Part shown: positions 44,356-55,479 of the stretch, piece by piece | How the letters are laid out: each line of letters opens with the position of its first letter | Position numbering within the stretch: the first letter of the stretch is position 1 | Assembly (NCBI GenBank): GCA_032622095.1 | Contig: CP136068.1 | Location: forward strand, 10,089,729 to 10,153,728 | DNA length: 64,000 nt | Reading direction: 5' to 3' | Source of the DNA: Siphonodentalium dalli | Taxonomy: Eukaryota > Mollusca > Scaphopoda > Gadilida > Siphonodentaliidae | Program-made: the position numbers and the translations under genes | The notes under the pieces: model-generated | Seen by the model: the letters and a program-made list of their open reading frames with translations, nothing else | What the model was told of the DNA's origin: nothing | Database searches by the model: none

Positions 44356-45057
44356 ATGCAATGCCGAACCCAGATCCTGGACCATATGATGCCCTATCAG
44401 TTTTTCCATATGAACGTGCAGAGCATGGTCCCGATAGTAGACGTTCTTTCCACTGAAATACAAAATTACGATGTGTGTGGTTTCACGGAGTCTTGGCTTG
44501 GACCAAAACGTAAGACAATCGACTTATACATACTAGGATTTCACGATAGGGATAAACATAATACTGATACGTAGGGTGGCGTCATAGTCTGCGTCAAAAC
44601 ACGTTAGCATTCAAACGCAGACGTGACTTGGAGAGAAATAACCTATATAATATATGGATTTAAATCCGATGAATGGACAAAAGGTGTTTTAACGTGTTAT
44701 CGCACCCCCCCCCCCCCCAATGCACAATGCTGGGGCGCGTTAGAATGTAATATCGGTGGTGTAATCAGCGCATATCCATCCAAAACAATAGTGATTTGTG
44801 AAGAATTAAATGAAAATCAGTTTGCCCAAATTAGTATTAAAGTATCATCAATGTGCACTCAGTTCAGAAACTGGAACACCAGAACCCTGCTTTCGCGACT
44901 TAGTCCGAAACCATGTTCTCTGTACGTATACATTAACACCCATAACCTAATAAATCCGAATAAACCTACCATGTGCACAATTGATATGCACGAACAAGCA
45001 GATTTTCCAGCAATTAATCATCAAATAGAATCTTTCGAATGGCCACAATTGTTTTAA
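44356..45057 (+). pseudogene. Broken LINE endonuclease (APE-type)
   Basis: One frame carries FHMNVQSMVPIVDVLS, then YDVCGFTESWLG (the TESWL motif holding the catalytic Glu of APE-like endonucleases), then LGFHDRD and GGVIVCV. This is the usual order of an endonuclease that nicks target DNA for LINE insertion. The frame is broken by TAG at 44572-44574 and 44605-44607, then stays open to 45057, where ELNENQ stands in the place of the usual GDLNEN-like motif. A poly-C run (44706-44718) distorts the middle. No RT follows. Gene-dead relic; it may derive from the same kind of LINE as 5967-8100. Confidence 0.75.
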
Positions 45058-45149
45058 TACATACCAGGCGAATAACTCGTGCGCTTTGAGAAATCACGAC
45101 GAATTCACGAACTGTTGTATAGGTGTTATCTACTATCTAATATCATGAA

Positions 45150-47142
45150 CGATCATGACGTTTTGGACTTTGGACCCTATTCCTTATTCTCACAATATCT
45201 GTTTGGTCAATTTGACATGGTGGGAGGTTTACCCGAAATACCCACTAGAAACACCCTCACCCACACCTCGGGGTAACCTCACACCCGGAGGGGGTAAAAA
45301 TGAAGTATTGATAATTATTGAGAACGGTAAGGATTGAGGACCGACAGGACTGGGTGGCCCGACGAAAATACACCATGGAACTCTCACCCAACCCCACCTG
45401 CACTCAACCGATGGGTACCATCCGTTGAGGTGGAAGTGGGGTATGGACCATTTTTGAGAACGCTGAGGTTTCTGGCCGATTTGGTATGAATTGGTGGCCC
45501 GCACCAAACACCCCATATAAACACCCCACCCTCATCCCCGCAGTGTACGACCCCGCTGTGTGAAAATGGGGTATGGACAATTTTAATACTTATTCGCAAA
45601 AAAAATTTCTCTTTCGGTCAATTATACGGCATGGGTGGATGGACCACCCTCAAATACCCCTTATAAACACCCCATCCTTCCCTCACACCGGTGGTACCAC
45701 ACGAGCGGGTGAAAATGGGGTATGGACTCCGGGGTGAGGGGTTGATGTGTTTCTAATGGGTATATTGGGCGGCCACCCACCGTTTTCAAAAATGGTCCAT
45801 ACCACATTTCACCCCTCGTGATAGTACCCCCGGGGTGAGGTTGTTTTAGGGGATATTTGGGCGGGCCACACACCCATGCCGTAAAATTATCCGAAAGAGA
45901 CATTTTGCAAATACGGAATAAAATGGTCCATATCCATTTTCTGAGTTTAACCTCATCGGGGTGGTAGCCCCAGGATGAGGGTGGGGTAATTATATCGGGT
46001 ATTTTGGAGCGGACCATTGACTTCACTCATCATGTGGTACATGCCAATGTTCACCCCTGGATGGTCCACCTACCCGGTGGAGGGGGTGTTTATATGGGGT
46101 ATTTGAGGTGGGCCACCCACCTATGTCGTCAAATTGGCCGAAATCCTTACCGGTCACGAAAATTGTCCTTATCACATTTACACCATCGGGTTGTACCTCC
46201 TGGATGTGGATGCGTATTTGGACGGGCCACCAACCCATGCTGTCAAATTGTCCGAAAGAGACAGTTTTGTGATTAAGGAATAAGTTCAAAAAGTCACGTT
46301 CGTGTAGATCAGCCCGATCCCTCCATGCTATGTCGCCAAAACGACATCCAAACGAGCGAATCGCAAACAAACCTATATAGCAAGAAATATCCATCACACT
46401 GGCATATTTGTTAGAAGTTATCTCATAAGTACCGACATAGCCTCCACGAATGCCACTGAATATCTCCTGCACATGAATATTGAGTGACAAAGACCCGAGC
46501 ATATGCGTCAGCTCCAATTCAAACGAAACACTCCCATATACGTCTCTCATATATGAGACGTAAGGTACGCGTAAATCAGATATAGATAATCGTCTCCTGA
46601 TCGTTATATCTCCAATTCTCCGCAAACAATTAGCGATATTATCATAACTTTATCAAACCTAGTTTTAATTGAGATCGAATTCCAAAACTAAAACTGAGGT
46701 TATCACAACACTGGGTGCAACTACATTAAAGCCAAGTTTTACTACATTAAAGCCAAGTTTTACTACATTAAAGCCAAGTTTTACTACATTAAAGCCAAGT
46801 TTTACTACACTAAAACCTAGTTTATACTACATTAAAGCCAAGTTTTACTACATTAAAGCCAAGTTTTACTACACTAAAACCTAGTTTATACTACATTAAA
46901 GCCAAGTTTTACTACATTAAAGCCAAGTTTTACTACATTAAAGCCAAGTTTTACTACATTAAAGCCAAGTTTTACTACACTAAAACCTAGTTTATACTAC
47001 ATTAAAGCCAAGTTTTACTACATTAAAGCCAAGTTTTACTACATTAAAGCCAAGTTTTACTCCTACTAAAACATAGTTCCTACTATAGTAAAACTAGGAT
47101 TAGAATAAAACCTAGTCTAAACCAGAGGTGCCGATTCGGACC
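45150..47142. mobile_element. Large foldback element, copy 3, left end missing
   Basis: The right end (GAGGTGCCGATTCGGACC, ending 47142) and the GC-rich array at 45180-46270 match copies 1 and 2. 46280-46600 matches 18665-18970 almost base for base in places (ATATTTGTTAGA-TATCTCATAAGTAC). The expected left terminal repeat was not found; family sequence begins near 45150. Orientation is as in copy 1. Confidence 0.82.
46719..47068. repeat. 21-bp tandem repeat in the end of foldback copy 3
   Basis: About 16 units of TACTACATTAAAGCCAAGTTT, interspersed with the variant TACTACACTAAAACCTAGTTT every four to seven units. It appears to have expanded from the AAACTAGGTTTTA sub-terminal motif of the element. 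Confidence 0.95.
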
Positions 47143-47176
47143 CTTGTTTCATTGTCCGCACATAGTCTGCTAAAAA

Positions 47177-47252
47177 TTGCCCTCATTTTAAGTCGATAAT
47201 GTGACATAAATTATCCCATCTTCAGCACATTACCGACTTAAAATGAGGCTAT
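47177..47252. repeat. Hairpin related to the TTTTAGGTAG family
   Basis: GCCCTCATTTTAAGTCGATA...GTG (47177-47203) pairs with CACATTACCGACTTAAAATG...AGG (47226-47250). The GTCGATAATGTG core is the one in the family hairpins at 44030 and 61841. Only this part of the element is present. Confidence 0.75.
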
Positions 47253-47840
47253 TTTAAACAGAATATCTACGAAAGATAAGTTCTTTATAAGCAGATAGTG
47301 TGCGGTTTTCGAGAGAACTGGCTGAATATCTAATGATTAATATGGAATAAATACTGTGTACACAAGAGAAAGGTAGTTATATGTTAATTTTTCATTTTGT
47401 TCCGGGATATGTCTAGGGATATTAAAAACAGGGTGTTGTTAACAATATAACATTATCCTCACATTCGCAGGAACGATTTTGTTTAATTTGAGGTAGGTAT
47501 ATGAAATTCATCATTTATGTTATGCTTTTAAAACGGAGCGACATGTACTTGCGACATCGATTAATGTTACAAAAATTGGTTTTATGAATGATGTACTGTA
47601 TGTTGTTCCACTAGTTCAGGCAATAGGTAAAACGTACATAATATAATTATGCGGGTCGGCTTTGCACGACGATTTGATTTCAGTTATAACATGATAGTGG
47701 AACACATTATATCAAATGAAACATCAATTTCATCGGTCATGTACTCTCGTGAGAATGTCAAGTACCTGTAATATTTATATATATTTTTAGTCATTTTCTC
47801 TGGAGGACTAATGCCTTGCCCATTCAGTTAAGAAAACCAA
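47253..47840. other. No recognised gene
   Basis: AT-rich sequence with short open frames only. No motif of note. Confidence 0.4.
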
Positions 47841-47999
47841 TTACTTCCGTGTCAATTTATTGGCAGGACGGGCTCGACTGGCACCATTAGTTCTGCCGGA
47901 AACCACAGAGGTCCGTGACTTCGGAAGAACGTTACGTGAGGTCATCTTAGATTCGGAAATACCAGCTGACTGAACCTTTGATTTCCTCCTCGGAGCCAT
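47841..47999 (-). CDS. Small basic 52-residue ORF, unidentified
   Basis: On the minus strand an ATG in a good start context (CCATGGCATGGCTC) opens 52 codons ending TAA at 47841-47843. The product starts MAPRRKSKVQSAG and contains KSRTSVVSGRTNGASRARP: about a quarter Arg+Lys, with Ser/Thr and no Cys or hydrophobic segment. It looks like a disordered, nucleic-acid-binding type of N-terminal exon. The block is more GC-rich than its neighbours and lacks AT-rich codons, which favours coding. I recognise no family. No donor was found, so it is either complete or a relic. Confidence 0.35.
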   Translation of the reverse strand: MAPRRKSKVQSAGISESKMTSRNVLPKSRTSVVSGRTNGASRARPANKLTRK

Positions 48000-48835
48000 G
48001 CCATGGTTGTCCACACAATAATCACCACAAACAGTCCGAATATAATATTCAGAGCATGTAGACTTAAGAACGTTACTTTTCGATCAAGCCTTTATCAAAC
48101 TCAAATGCGATCGGAATCATGAGCGTAGGTGGCTTTTAACAATACTTTGGCTACAATGGTGTTACTGAGCAGCATTGTGTAGGACGCAATGCAATGCTAA
48201 TGCTGCTTTGTCTATAACTCCAACCACGTAATCTAGTATTCATTATTTTCAATTTCTCACCATGTAATGTTTGGAATATATATTACTATCAGAACAAACT
48301 CCACCTATTTGTGGTCTGAAATGTCCATTAATATTTGGCGTGACTTGATTTTACCAATTATTGGCAATGTTGAGCAATGAACTATGTTGTGGGGTGGTTT
48401 CGTCCAGATATCCCCATATCGATACGTCGCTGGTCTGTTGTTAGCGGAGAAACAATAACAAACTATGGGATGTGTCGGTGTTCAGATGCAATTAACACAA
48501 ACAAGGAAACATCAATAACAGAATAATGTCTTTTGTTTTGTCAATCAAATCCACATACAATAATAATGGACACTCGCTGCCTGTCGTCAATTATTTATTG
48601 CCTCGCCAACATCATTTGAACAGAACAGCGCAGTCTCACTCTCCGCATTCATGGTCCGTATCCCTGCCTCTCCTGGTATCATTGCGACTTATGCACCACA
48701 AGAACATACCTGTTGTCAGGTTAATATTTTGAGTGTCCTCTTTCGGAATTGGTACTTGTTTAAAGTGTATTGTAGCTTAGTTTGGTCGAAGCTTGGTGTA
48801 CATTTGTTTGATTTATACACATTGACACGATTACC
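48000..48835. other. Upstream region of the second PAN gene
   Basis: No coding frame of note is seen. This is presumed to hold the promoter of the exon at 48836. No clear core promoter was recognised. Confidence 0.35.
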
Positions 48836-49073
48836 ATGTGGGCTATTCGGGTAATCTATTTTTATATCCAACTATCAGCTGTTGTTGGTAAATATTTCCA
48901 TAAAAACTTAAATTCTGTGGATGGAGGAAATATCGTCATGGTCAGCAAAGGTTGGTCTGAACTCAGTTGTGCAGCTGATTGCGACGAAACTGTTGGATGT
49001 TCATCGTTCACCTACACTGAGACAGGGTGTGTTCAGTATGGCGATATTGGTGGACACTTCACTGCAACAACCG
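48836..49073 (+). CDS. First exon of a second secreted PAN-domain gene
   Basis: The ATG opens a short hydrophobic leader (MWAIRVIYFYIQLSAVVG) followed by a compact PAN-like domain: GWSELSCAADCDETVGC, then SSFTYTETGCVQYGD and GHFTATTG. The Cys pattern C-x3-C-x5-C-x9-C matches exons 1-2 of the gene at 20441. The donor is ACAACCG/GTAAGT (GT at 49074), phase 1, the same phase as in that gene. No convincing next exon was found before the satellite at 50971, so the gene is incomplete here or has long introns. Decayed copies of its PAN segment follow at 50.0 and 50.5 kb. Confidence 0.68.
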
Positions 49074-49990
49074 GTAAGTTCATCACCTCCCTGTATATAT
49101 ATGGTAAACTAAAATCTGGTGTAGAACATTCGACCTAATTTTTTTTTTTTAAATAGCAATCCAGAATTACGTGTAAAGTAACGTGTTTATGGAAATACTC
49201 TGGAGTTGTTCCTTCTCTGTTTGTGTGTTACTAATATCCGCGTATCTGGATTCGACCACTAACTTTTCCGACGCTGGGCGGCTAATGTTGGCCAAATGCA
49301 ACATTTCCAACTGAGCCACCATGTTCTCAGCTGTTGCCGGGGATATATATATATATATACATATACAACGGGTCATCGAGACAGGGTCGCGCTTTTGCGA
49401 TGCCAATTTTATAAAAGTACATGTGTACGCGTACGCTGAATTTACTGAACGAAACTGCAATTAAACTGATAATTACGGAATGCGCCACCATACCAAATAT
49501 CAGGTCAATAAAGGCACATACAAAAGTAGCAAAATGACTTAATTTGAGGATGAAGATGGACACGGATCCAGTAGACCGTATTATGGATATTCCATAATAT
49601 ACTAATTGAAGGGTGCATGGGAAAACTTACAGGTCTAGTCTAGTGATGCGAAATCAGTATTCATGACATAATGTAGCCTTGTATGAATGCTGTCCCGCCA
49701 TGACAGACTGGTATTCAGTTAACAAATGTATGAACTAGGTATAATGTTGACATATGTATTGATATTAACGGTTTATAAATAAATACTTCAATTGTGCATA
49801 ATTCCGATTGTAATTCCTCTTATTTTGGAATACCGGTAATTGGAAGACAGAGAAACGATTTTCCGATTCCGGCATTAATTTTAAACCCACAGATCTACTG
49901 TGCGACATAATTCCTCTCCTCGCTTAAACATAGCAGTGTCATGTTATATAATAATTGTTGACGCAACAAAATCAGATATAGCCTATATAC
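49074..49990. other. Intron or intergenic, no feature
   Basis: Only a short TA microsatellite (49341-49362) is seen. Possible acceptors lead to frames that stop early. Confidence 0.4.
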
Positions 49991-50223
49991 GATCAAATTA
50001 TTGGGCTTTGGTTCGTTATTATTACAACTACACTGAAACGTGGTGTTATAAGGATGGCGATACTACTAACTTTACTGCATCGTCTGGTATGCTTCTTGTC
50101 GATTTTGAATCACATAAAATACTTGACACTTCAAATGACCCTAAATATCCTCTCAATTATACAAGTATTATCAAATTTACTTATTCTCGCCAATTAGTAA
50201 ATATATGCGCCATCTTTTTGTGA
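49991..50223 (+). pseudogene. Decayed PAN-domain exon copy
   Basis: The frame YTETWCYKDGDTTNFTASSG (about 50027-50086) aligns with YTETGCVQYGDIGGHFTATTG in the exon at 48836, and a donor-like CTG/GTATGC follows at the equivalent place. The first Cys triplet of the domain is missing. The open frame continues past it only by chance. A further decayed copy lies 0.45 kb downstream. Confidence 0.6.
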
Positions 50224-50344
50224 TCACGCGATTACATAAACAAATTTTTAAAAACGTAGCAAAGACTCCTGGAACATAAGCTTCGTGTTGTAGAGTTCAC
50301 ATATATGGTATTCCATGGTATTAATAATGTGTATTTAGTTATAT

Positions 50345-50640
50345 TTGTCAGGTTTAATACATATTGATTTGGCCTGTACGTTTCCAGCTTATTTTCCAGA
50401 TTTGTGTAAACAATTCCTGCTCTTTCTCTCTGGCTCTAATATATGCCCATAACACGATGAAGCTGGTACCTGCACATAGTGTTATCAGGATCGTGATAGT
50501 AGTAATAATTTCACTGCATCTGTAAGCTTGTGTCGATTTTAAACCGAATCAAACAATTGACACTACGCAATACCTTAAATATCCGCACAGTTAGACGAGT
50601 CTCATGAAATTTTACTAATTCTCGCTCATGACCCAATATA
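50345..50640 (+). pseudogene. Second, more decayed PAN exon copy
   Basis: GATCGTGATAGTAGTAATAATTTCACTGCATCT aligns with the coding stretch at 50056-50088, and the downstream bases also match (GTCGATTTT-AATCA, TTGACACT, CTTAAATAT, TTACTAATTCTCGC). In-frame stops destroy it. Its upstream part (50345-50480) is also similar to 61140-61270. Confidence 0.5.
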
Positions 50641-50970
50641 TATAGAGAGAACCGTCTCGTTTCCTAAGTGATTGCCTGAATTGTTTCTAAGACATACTTT
50701 TTGTTAGTGCCACCGGGTTGCTAAACGTTATTTCAGTTATCCCGATTTTAGCACATAGGCTTGTCAAAAACATGTAACTAAAACAAGTATAAATTAAAAA
50801 CTACATAGCGCATGACTTTATATCAAATTCATCGCTATCGTCGCAATGCTGGTTTAAACATATTTTAATGTAAATATTATACAAATGGATTGGGAAACAA
50901 ATTACAAAACCTTGATTTGCCTTTTCTTAATGCTTCAAGCGGGAGATTACATGGATCACGTTCTCACTTC

Positions 50971-51882
50971 TACCGTACATAATGCTACATACGCGCCCAA
51001 TCTACCGTACATAATGCAACATACGCGCCTAATCTACCGTACATACTGCTACATACGCGCCTAATCTACCGTACACAATGATACATACGCGCCTAATCTA
51101 CCGTACATAATGCTACATACGCGCCTAATATACCGTACATAATGCTACATACGCGCCTAATCTACCGTACATAATGCTACATACGCGCCTAATCTACCGT
51201 ACATAATGATACATACGCGCCTAATCTACCGTACATAATGTTACATACGCGCCTAATCTACCGTACATACTGATACATACGCGCCTAATCTACCGTACAT
51301 AATGCTACATACGCGCCTAATCTACCGTACATAATGCTACATACGCGCCTAATCTACCGTACATAATGCTACATACGCGCCCAATATACCGTACATAATG
51401 CTACATACGCGCCTAATCTACCGTACATAATGCTACATACGCGCCTAATCTACCGTACATAATGCTACATACGCGCCCAATCTACCGTACATGATGATAC
51501 ATACGCGCCTAATCTACCGTACATAATGCTATATACGCGCCTAATCTACCGTACATAATGATACATACGCGCCTAATCTACCGTACATACTGATACATAC
51601 GCGCCTAATCTACCGTACATAATGATACATACGCGCCTAATCTACCGTACATAATGCTACATACGCGCCTAATCTACCGTACATAATGTTACATACGCGC
51701 CTAATCTACCGTACATAATGCTACATACGCGCCTAATCTACCGTACATACCGCTACACACGCGCCTAATATACCTTACATAATGCTACACACGCGCCTAT
51801 TATACCGTACATAATGCTACATACGCGCCTAATTATCTACCGTATATAATGCTACATACGCGCCTAATCTACCGTACATAAT
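50971..51882. repeat. 32-bp satellite, about 28 copies
   Basis: Unit: TACCGTACATAATGCTACAT followed by ACGCGCCTAATC. Copies are very uniform, with recurring alternatives at a few positions (CTACAT/ATACAT/TTACAT, AATG/ACTG, CCTAATC/CCCAATC/CCTAATA). Drift rises towards the right end (51740-51840). There is no spacer variety, so this is not a CRISPR array. Confidence 0.97.
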
Positions 51883-52031
51883 CACATGTTTGAAATTCCA
51901 ATCCAAATCACTCCAAAAGTATTTTGCGAAATATAGTAAAAAAGTCGAGGTAAAATAAATAAAACATCTATTAATATATATTAATATATTCCCACATAGC
52001 ACAGTCTGGGGTGACAGACTGTACTACGTAC

Positions 52032-52227
52032 TGTCATGTTTGGATCGTGTTGTATAGATAGATGGCCCGTAGATAGTTTATAATGAACAAGATTAGATTC
52101 AGTCACATTCTATAATTGCAACTTCAGGAAGTCGCATGTACAAACAGCCAAGGGAAGTAATCCATCAAACAGGAAGTCAACATAGTCTTTTAAAGTGACA
52201 CTCAACATTCACTCTAACACTATCACA
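52032..52227 (-). mobile_element. Ty3/gypsy LTR (3' LTR in element orientation)
   Basis: A 196-bp TG...CA-bounded repeat, close to 95 percent identical by eye to 60076-60270 (shared AACAAGATTAGATTCAGTCA, AAACAGGAAGTCAACATAGT). On the minus strand it is preceded by the purine-rich GTGTAGAAGGGA (52228-52239), a likely polypurine tract, which sets it as the 3' LTR of an element reading leftward. Confidence 0.88.
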
Positions 52228-53184
52228 TCCCTTCTACACTTTATATTGGAAAGTTACTTTTGACTGATAATAATGAACTACTGAGAAGAAAATATATTAA
52301 TTGAATTATTTAAAACTTTTAAAGTCGACGTCGCGAAAATTCTCAATATATGTTCATTTATTCATATTTGTATCAAGTTATGCACACTTATTTAAGAAAA
52401 CAATCCCCCGCTGTCTGACAGATACGAGTGTTTACGACTGTGTGTGTCTGGGTGATAGCCTGATGCCTCACCTCATTATCTAATTTGACGGAAACAGTTA
52501 TTTGCGAGAAAGCGTGTGACGTACTTAAGGACCTTGGGTATTTCCCACAATGGCTGACACTGACAGAAACATTTTTTGCGATCTGATTGTTCCTCGTCTG
52601 ATTCGTCAGAAGACACTTTAAATTTGACAACGGGAGCGTACATGCACGAGCCGGAATTACCACAAAATTACCATGGTGTGAGACCACCAAACGATCCAGA
52701 CCTTGGATGGCGAAGAGATGAAAATCGCGTACGAAAATGGTGAGTCACTGAGCGTCTCTTATTAAAAATTTTGCGGTCACTGGCAAAACATGTGAAAATA
52801 AAATTGATGTAAATATTAGCTAAAACCCCGTTTATACGAGCGGACATGTGTAATAATCATTACACATACTCAATACATCGAAATATGAAATATAATTCAA
52901 GGAAAAGTTGTGTGTCTGCCGAAATGTTAGTCTAAAAATATACCAGTAGTATTTTTTTTTTACTAAAAATGTCAATTTTTTGATGTATTGAAATTCTGGA
53001 CTCGACCACTGCCAGTCCATGGCTGCTCACGGATTGACATTGGATTCAGCTATTAGTATCAGTACTATGACAATCAGAGACAGTGTTTGCACTGGCTAAA
53101 ATAATAATTTGCCAAAAATTAGCTAACTCTTGATTTGTGACATTGTCCAAGAAAAAAAAAGTGTCTTGAAAGTTGAATATTCAA

Positions 53185-53395
53185 CATGTTAATTGTTATC
53201 TCGACACATCTTGAGATCCTGACATGCGCATCTCAAGCTCTGAACATATTACTAGTATCTCGCGATATTATCTTGAAATCTCTGCATATTTTCTTGAGAT
53301 CTTGCCGTATGATCTCGAGAAAATATGTTAATATCTCAAGATTCTTTTCTCGAAATCTCGAGAGAGTCGAGATAATATCTTGGTGTGGATATTTT
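53185..53395. repeat. TCTCGAGA/ATCTTGAGA-rich block
   Basis: Variants of the palindromic word ATCTCGAGAT (ATCTCGACA, ATCTTGAGATC, ATCTCGCGAT, ATCTCGAGAA, TCTCGAAATC, TCTCGAGAGA) recur every 20-30 bp. It is in the intron of the P2RX7_C pseudogene. Confidence 0.65.
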
Positions 53396-53684
53396 CTATA
53401 ACAGTATATGGTACATTGTATATCATTTTGAAGACAGATTCATTGTGGTCCAAGTGAGATGATTATATTCATGGGTTCACATGACTGTCGGGGTACTATA
53501 CATGTACATGTAGTATATCTTTTGAATGAAAATCTGTTACGGTACTGGTATAGAAGAGCAACAGGAGGCATCTCGGATTCTCGGTCCAAAACAGCATCAA
53601 CCCAACCAATTTCCCAAGCTGTTGTGGACTGAGAAAACTTGGTCTATACATGCCAATGTATGCTATTTCTGAATATATAGTCAT

Positions 53685-54330
53685 GAAACGGAAAGAAATT
53701 AACTTTCCAAGAAAAAGTTGTTTGAGTCAGTATTTGGGGCAGGAGAAAGATACCCGGGTTTATTATCGCCCCACTCCCCAACCGAGCAGCTACTTATGAC
53801 AAAAATGAATTTATTATTTTATAAGTTGCTTATTTTGCTTCATACACTCATGAAAAGGCGAGAGATACTCAAGCCTCGGTATTCCCCCCTCCCACCCCAA
53901 ACCCTGACTCAATGAAATTTTTCTCGATTAATTTTAATTTCTCGCCATTTCATGACTATATAAAGCGATATACCGGTAAATGTAAGTGATAAATAATAAG
54001 ATATTTTTGTCTCATATGCAGCTGCTGGTTTCTTTTTTTGGGGGGGGGGGAGGGATATTCAGGCCTGTGTAATTTCTCCCAACCCAAATCCTGACTCAAT
54101 CAAAATTTTAATGGATATATAGCATTCTAGGGCAATATAAGCAATAAAATAATTAGTTTATTTTTGTCATATACTCTTATGTAGATGCTGGGTGTGGGGG
54201 ATATTCAGACCTGGGTATCTAATTCCCCCCTCTCCACCCAAACCCTGACTCAAACAACTTGTAACATGTTAATTTATCGCCATTTAATGACTATAACATA
54301 AAAATAAATAAGCAATAAATTAATACGTGT
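53685..54330. repeat. GAGTCAGGGTTTGGG family, inverted block
   Basis: A unit with GTTGTTTGAGTCAG-TTTGGGG, GAGATACC, CTACTTATGACAAAAAT and TTATTTTGCTTCAT-CA (53700-53850) is followed by three inverted units (ACCCTGACTCAA, TTTCTCGCCATTTCATGACTATA) to 54310. The same family reappears at 55730-56110. Confidence 0.75.
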
Positions 54331-55479
54331 ACATTTATATTTTGTCGTATGTTGAATTCTCGGTGGGTGTGAGCATTTGACAGACTGAAAATAGTAAAAA
54401 GGGGGGATGCACTGGGGGAGATATCATGTACACCAGGTAAACAAACTACTATAGTATAAGCTGTGAATCTTTAAAACAGGATATTAACAAAACTGGATAA
54501 TGAAATAGATACCTGGTAAACAATTCAGCAGGTATAACTTCTGATAACAAATTTGTGCGGAACTTATCCAAGATGCATGTATCCATGAGAACAAGTGGAC
54601 GGACAGACGCATGCCCACTGTCATTCATCAGAACATACAGCAATGACCTAAACATTCAACCCCTTAACCACAGCAGAACTGTGGGTAACTTTTCAGGATT
54701 TAGTCCGAAATATGACTTGTTGCCTTCATGAGAGATTTCCGATGAATTTCCACAAGCCATATTTCAAACTGAATCCTGAAACTATACCTATAATTCTGAT
54801 GTGGTTAAGGGGTCGATTATTTAGGGCATTACTGTATGTCGAGTTTGTTACAAATTTGTCAAAGTTTGCATCAACAAAATTGAGGAATTGAATGTTAACT
54901 CTGAGTTGTTCCATAATAAATGTATTTCCCTTGTCATTTCAGGTGTTCATGCACCTATGTATGTGATGGAGACTACAATGTACCTGTGAGTGCAGATGTT
55001 GCCATGAGATTGAAAAAGTTGAGACCAAGCTAAAGGAAGTGACAAAAGCGATTTCATAGGAAGAAGGACACTTCAAGTGTATCACAGAGACTGTCCCCTT
55101 CAGGAGTGTGTGCCTGGACCCATGGCTACTTGAAGTTGCATGGTTAGGATACCAGCAACAGTATAGTCATCCGTTTAATGGACCTCTGCACAACAAATAC
55201 AGGCATATCGCACAGACAGTTTATTCGGTGGTGCTATGGCTACCATGGTTTGCATAACGGCAGACCTCTTCCATCGTGTGTTGTGAATGGCATCAGTAAT
55301 TTCAGTATGCTTTCCCAAATGATGGTGGAAATTACAGGGGCTTTCGTTTGCCCGAGCTGGAGAAATGCATGAATAAATGAATGAAATCTTAATAGTTTGT
55401 TACAATGTATCTCCCTAATCTTCATCTCCCATATATGACTGAAAATAATTTCATTCATTTGATAACGTTTGACTCTGGA

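Larger units (their letters stand above)
52549..55380 (+). pseudogene. Two-exon P2X7 C-terminal-domain (P2RX7_C) family pseudogene
   Basis: Exon 1 (52549-52739) begins MADTDRN. After a shift it has an acidic Ser-rich patch (SDCSSSDSSED), then YMHEPELPQNYHG and DENRVRK. The donor AAAATG/GTGAGT (GT at 52741) joins the acceptor TTTCAG (54937-54942); the junction restores WCSC. Exon 2 shows Cys-rich CRCCHEIEKVE, then FRSVCLDPW, PLHNKYRHIA, RQFIRWCYGYHG, LPSCVVNGI and DGGNYRGF, the ordered landmarks of this zinc-binding cytoplasmic domain, known from P2X7 receptors and from many stand-alone invertebrate proteins. Disabling changes: a shift in exon 1 near 52575, a shift near 54985, TAG at 55057-55059 and two compensating shifts around 55205-55310. 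It lies between the two gypsy LTRs on the opposite strand. Confidence 0.78.

Noticed and set aside
50971-51882. CRISPR-like regular array
   Set aside because: Units are contiguous without unique spacers and the sequence is eukaryotic; it is a satellite.
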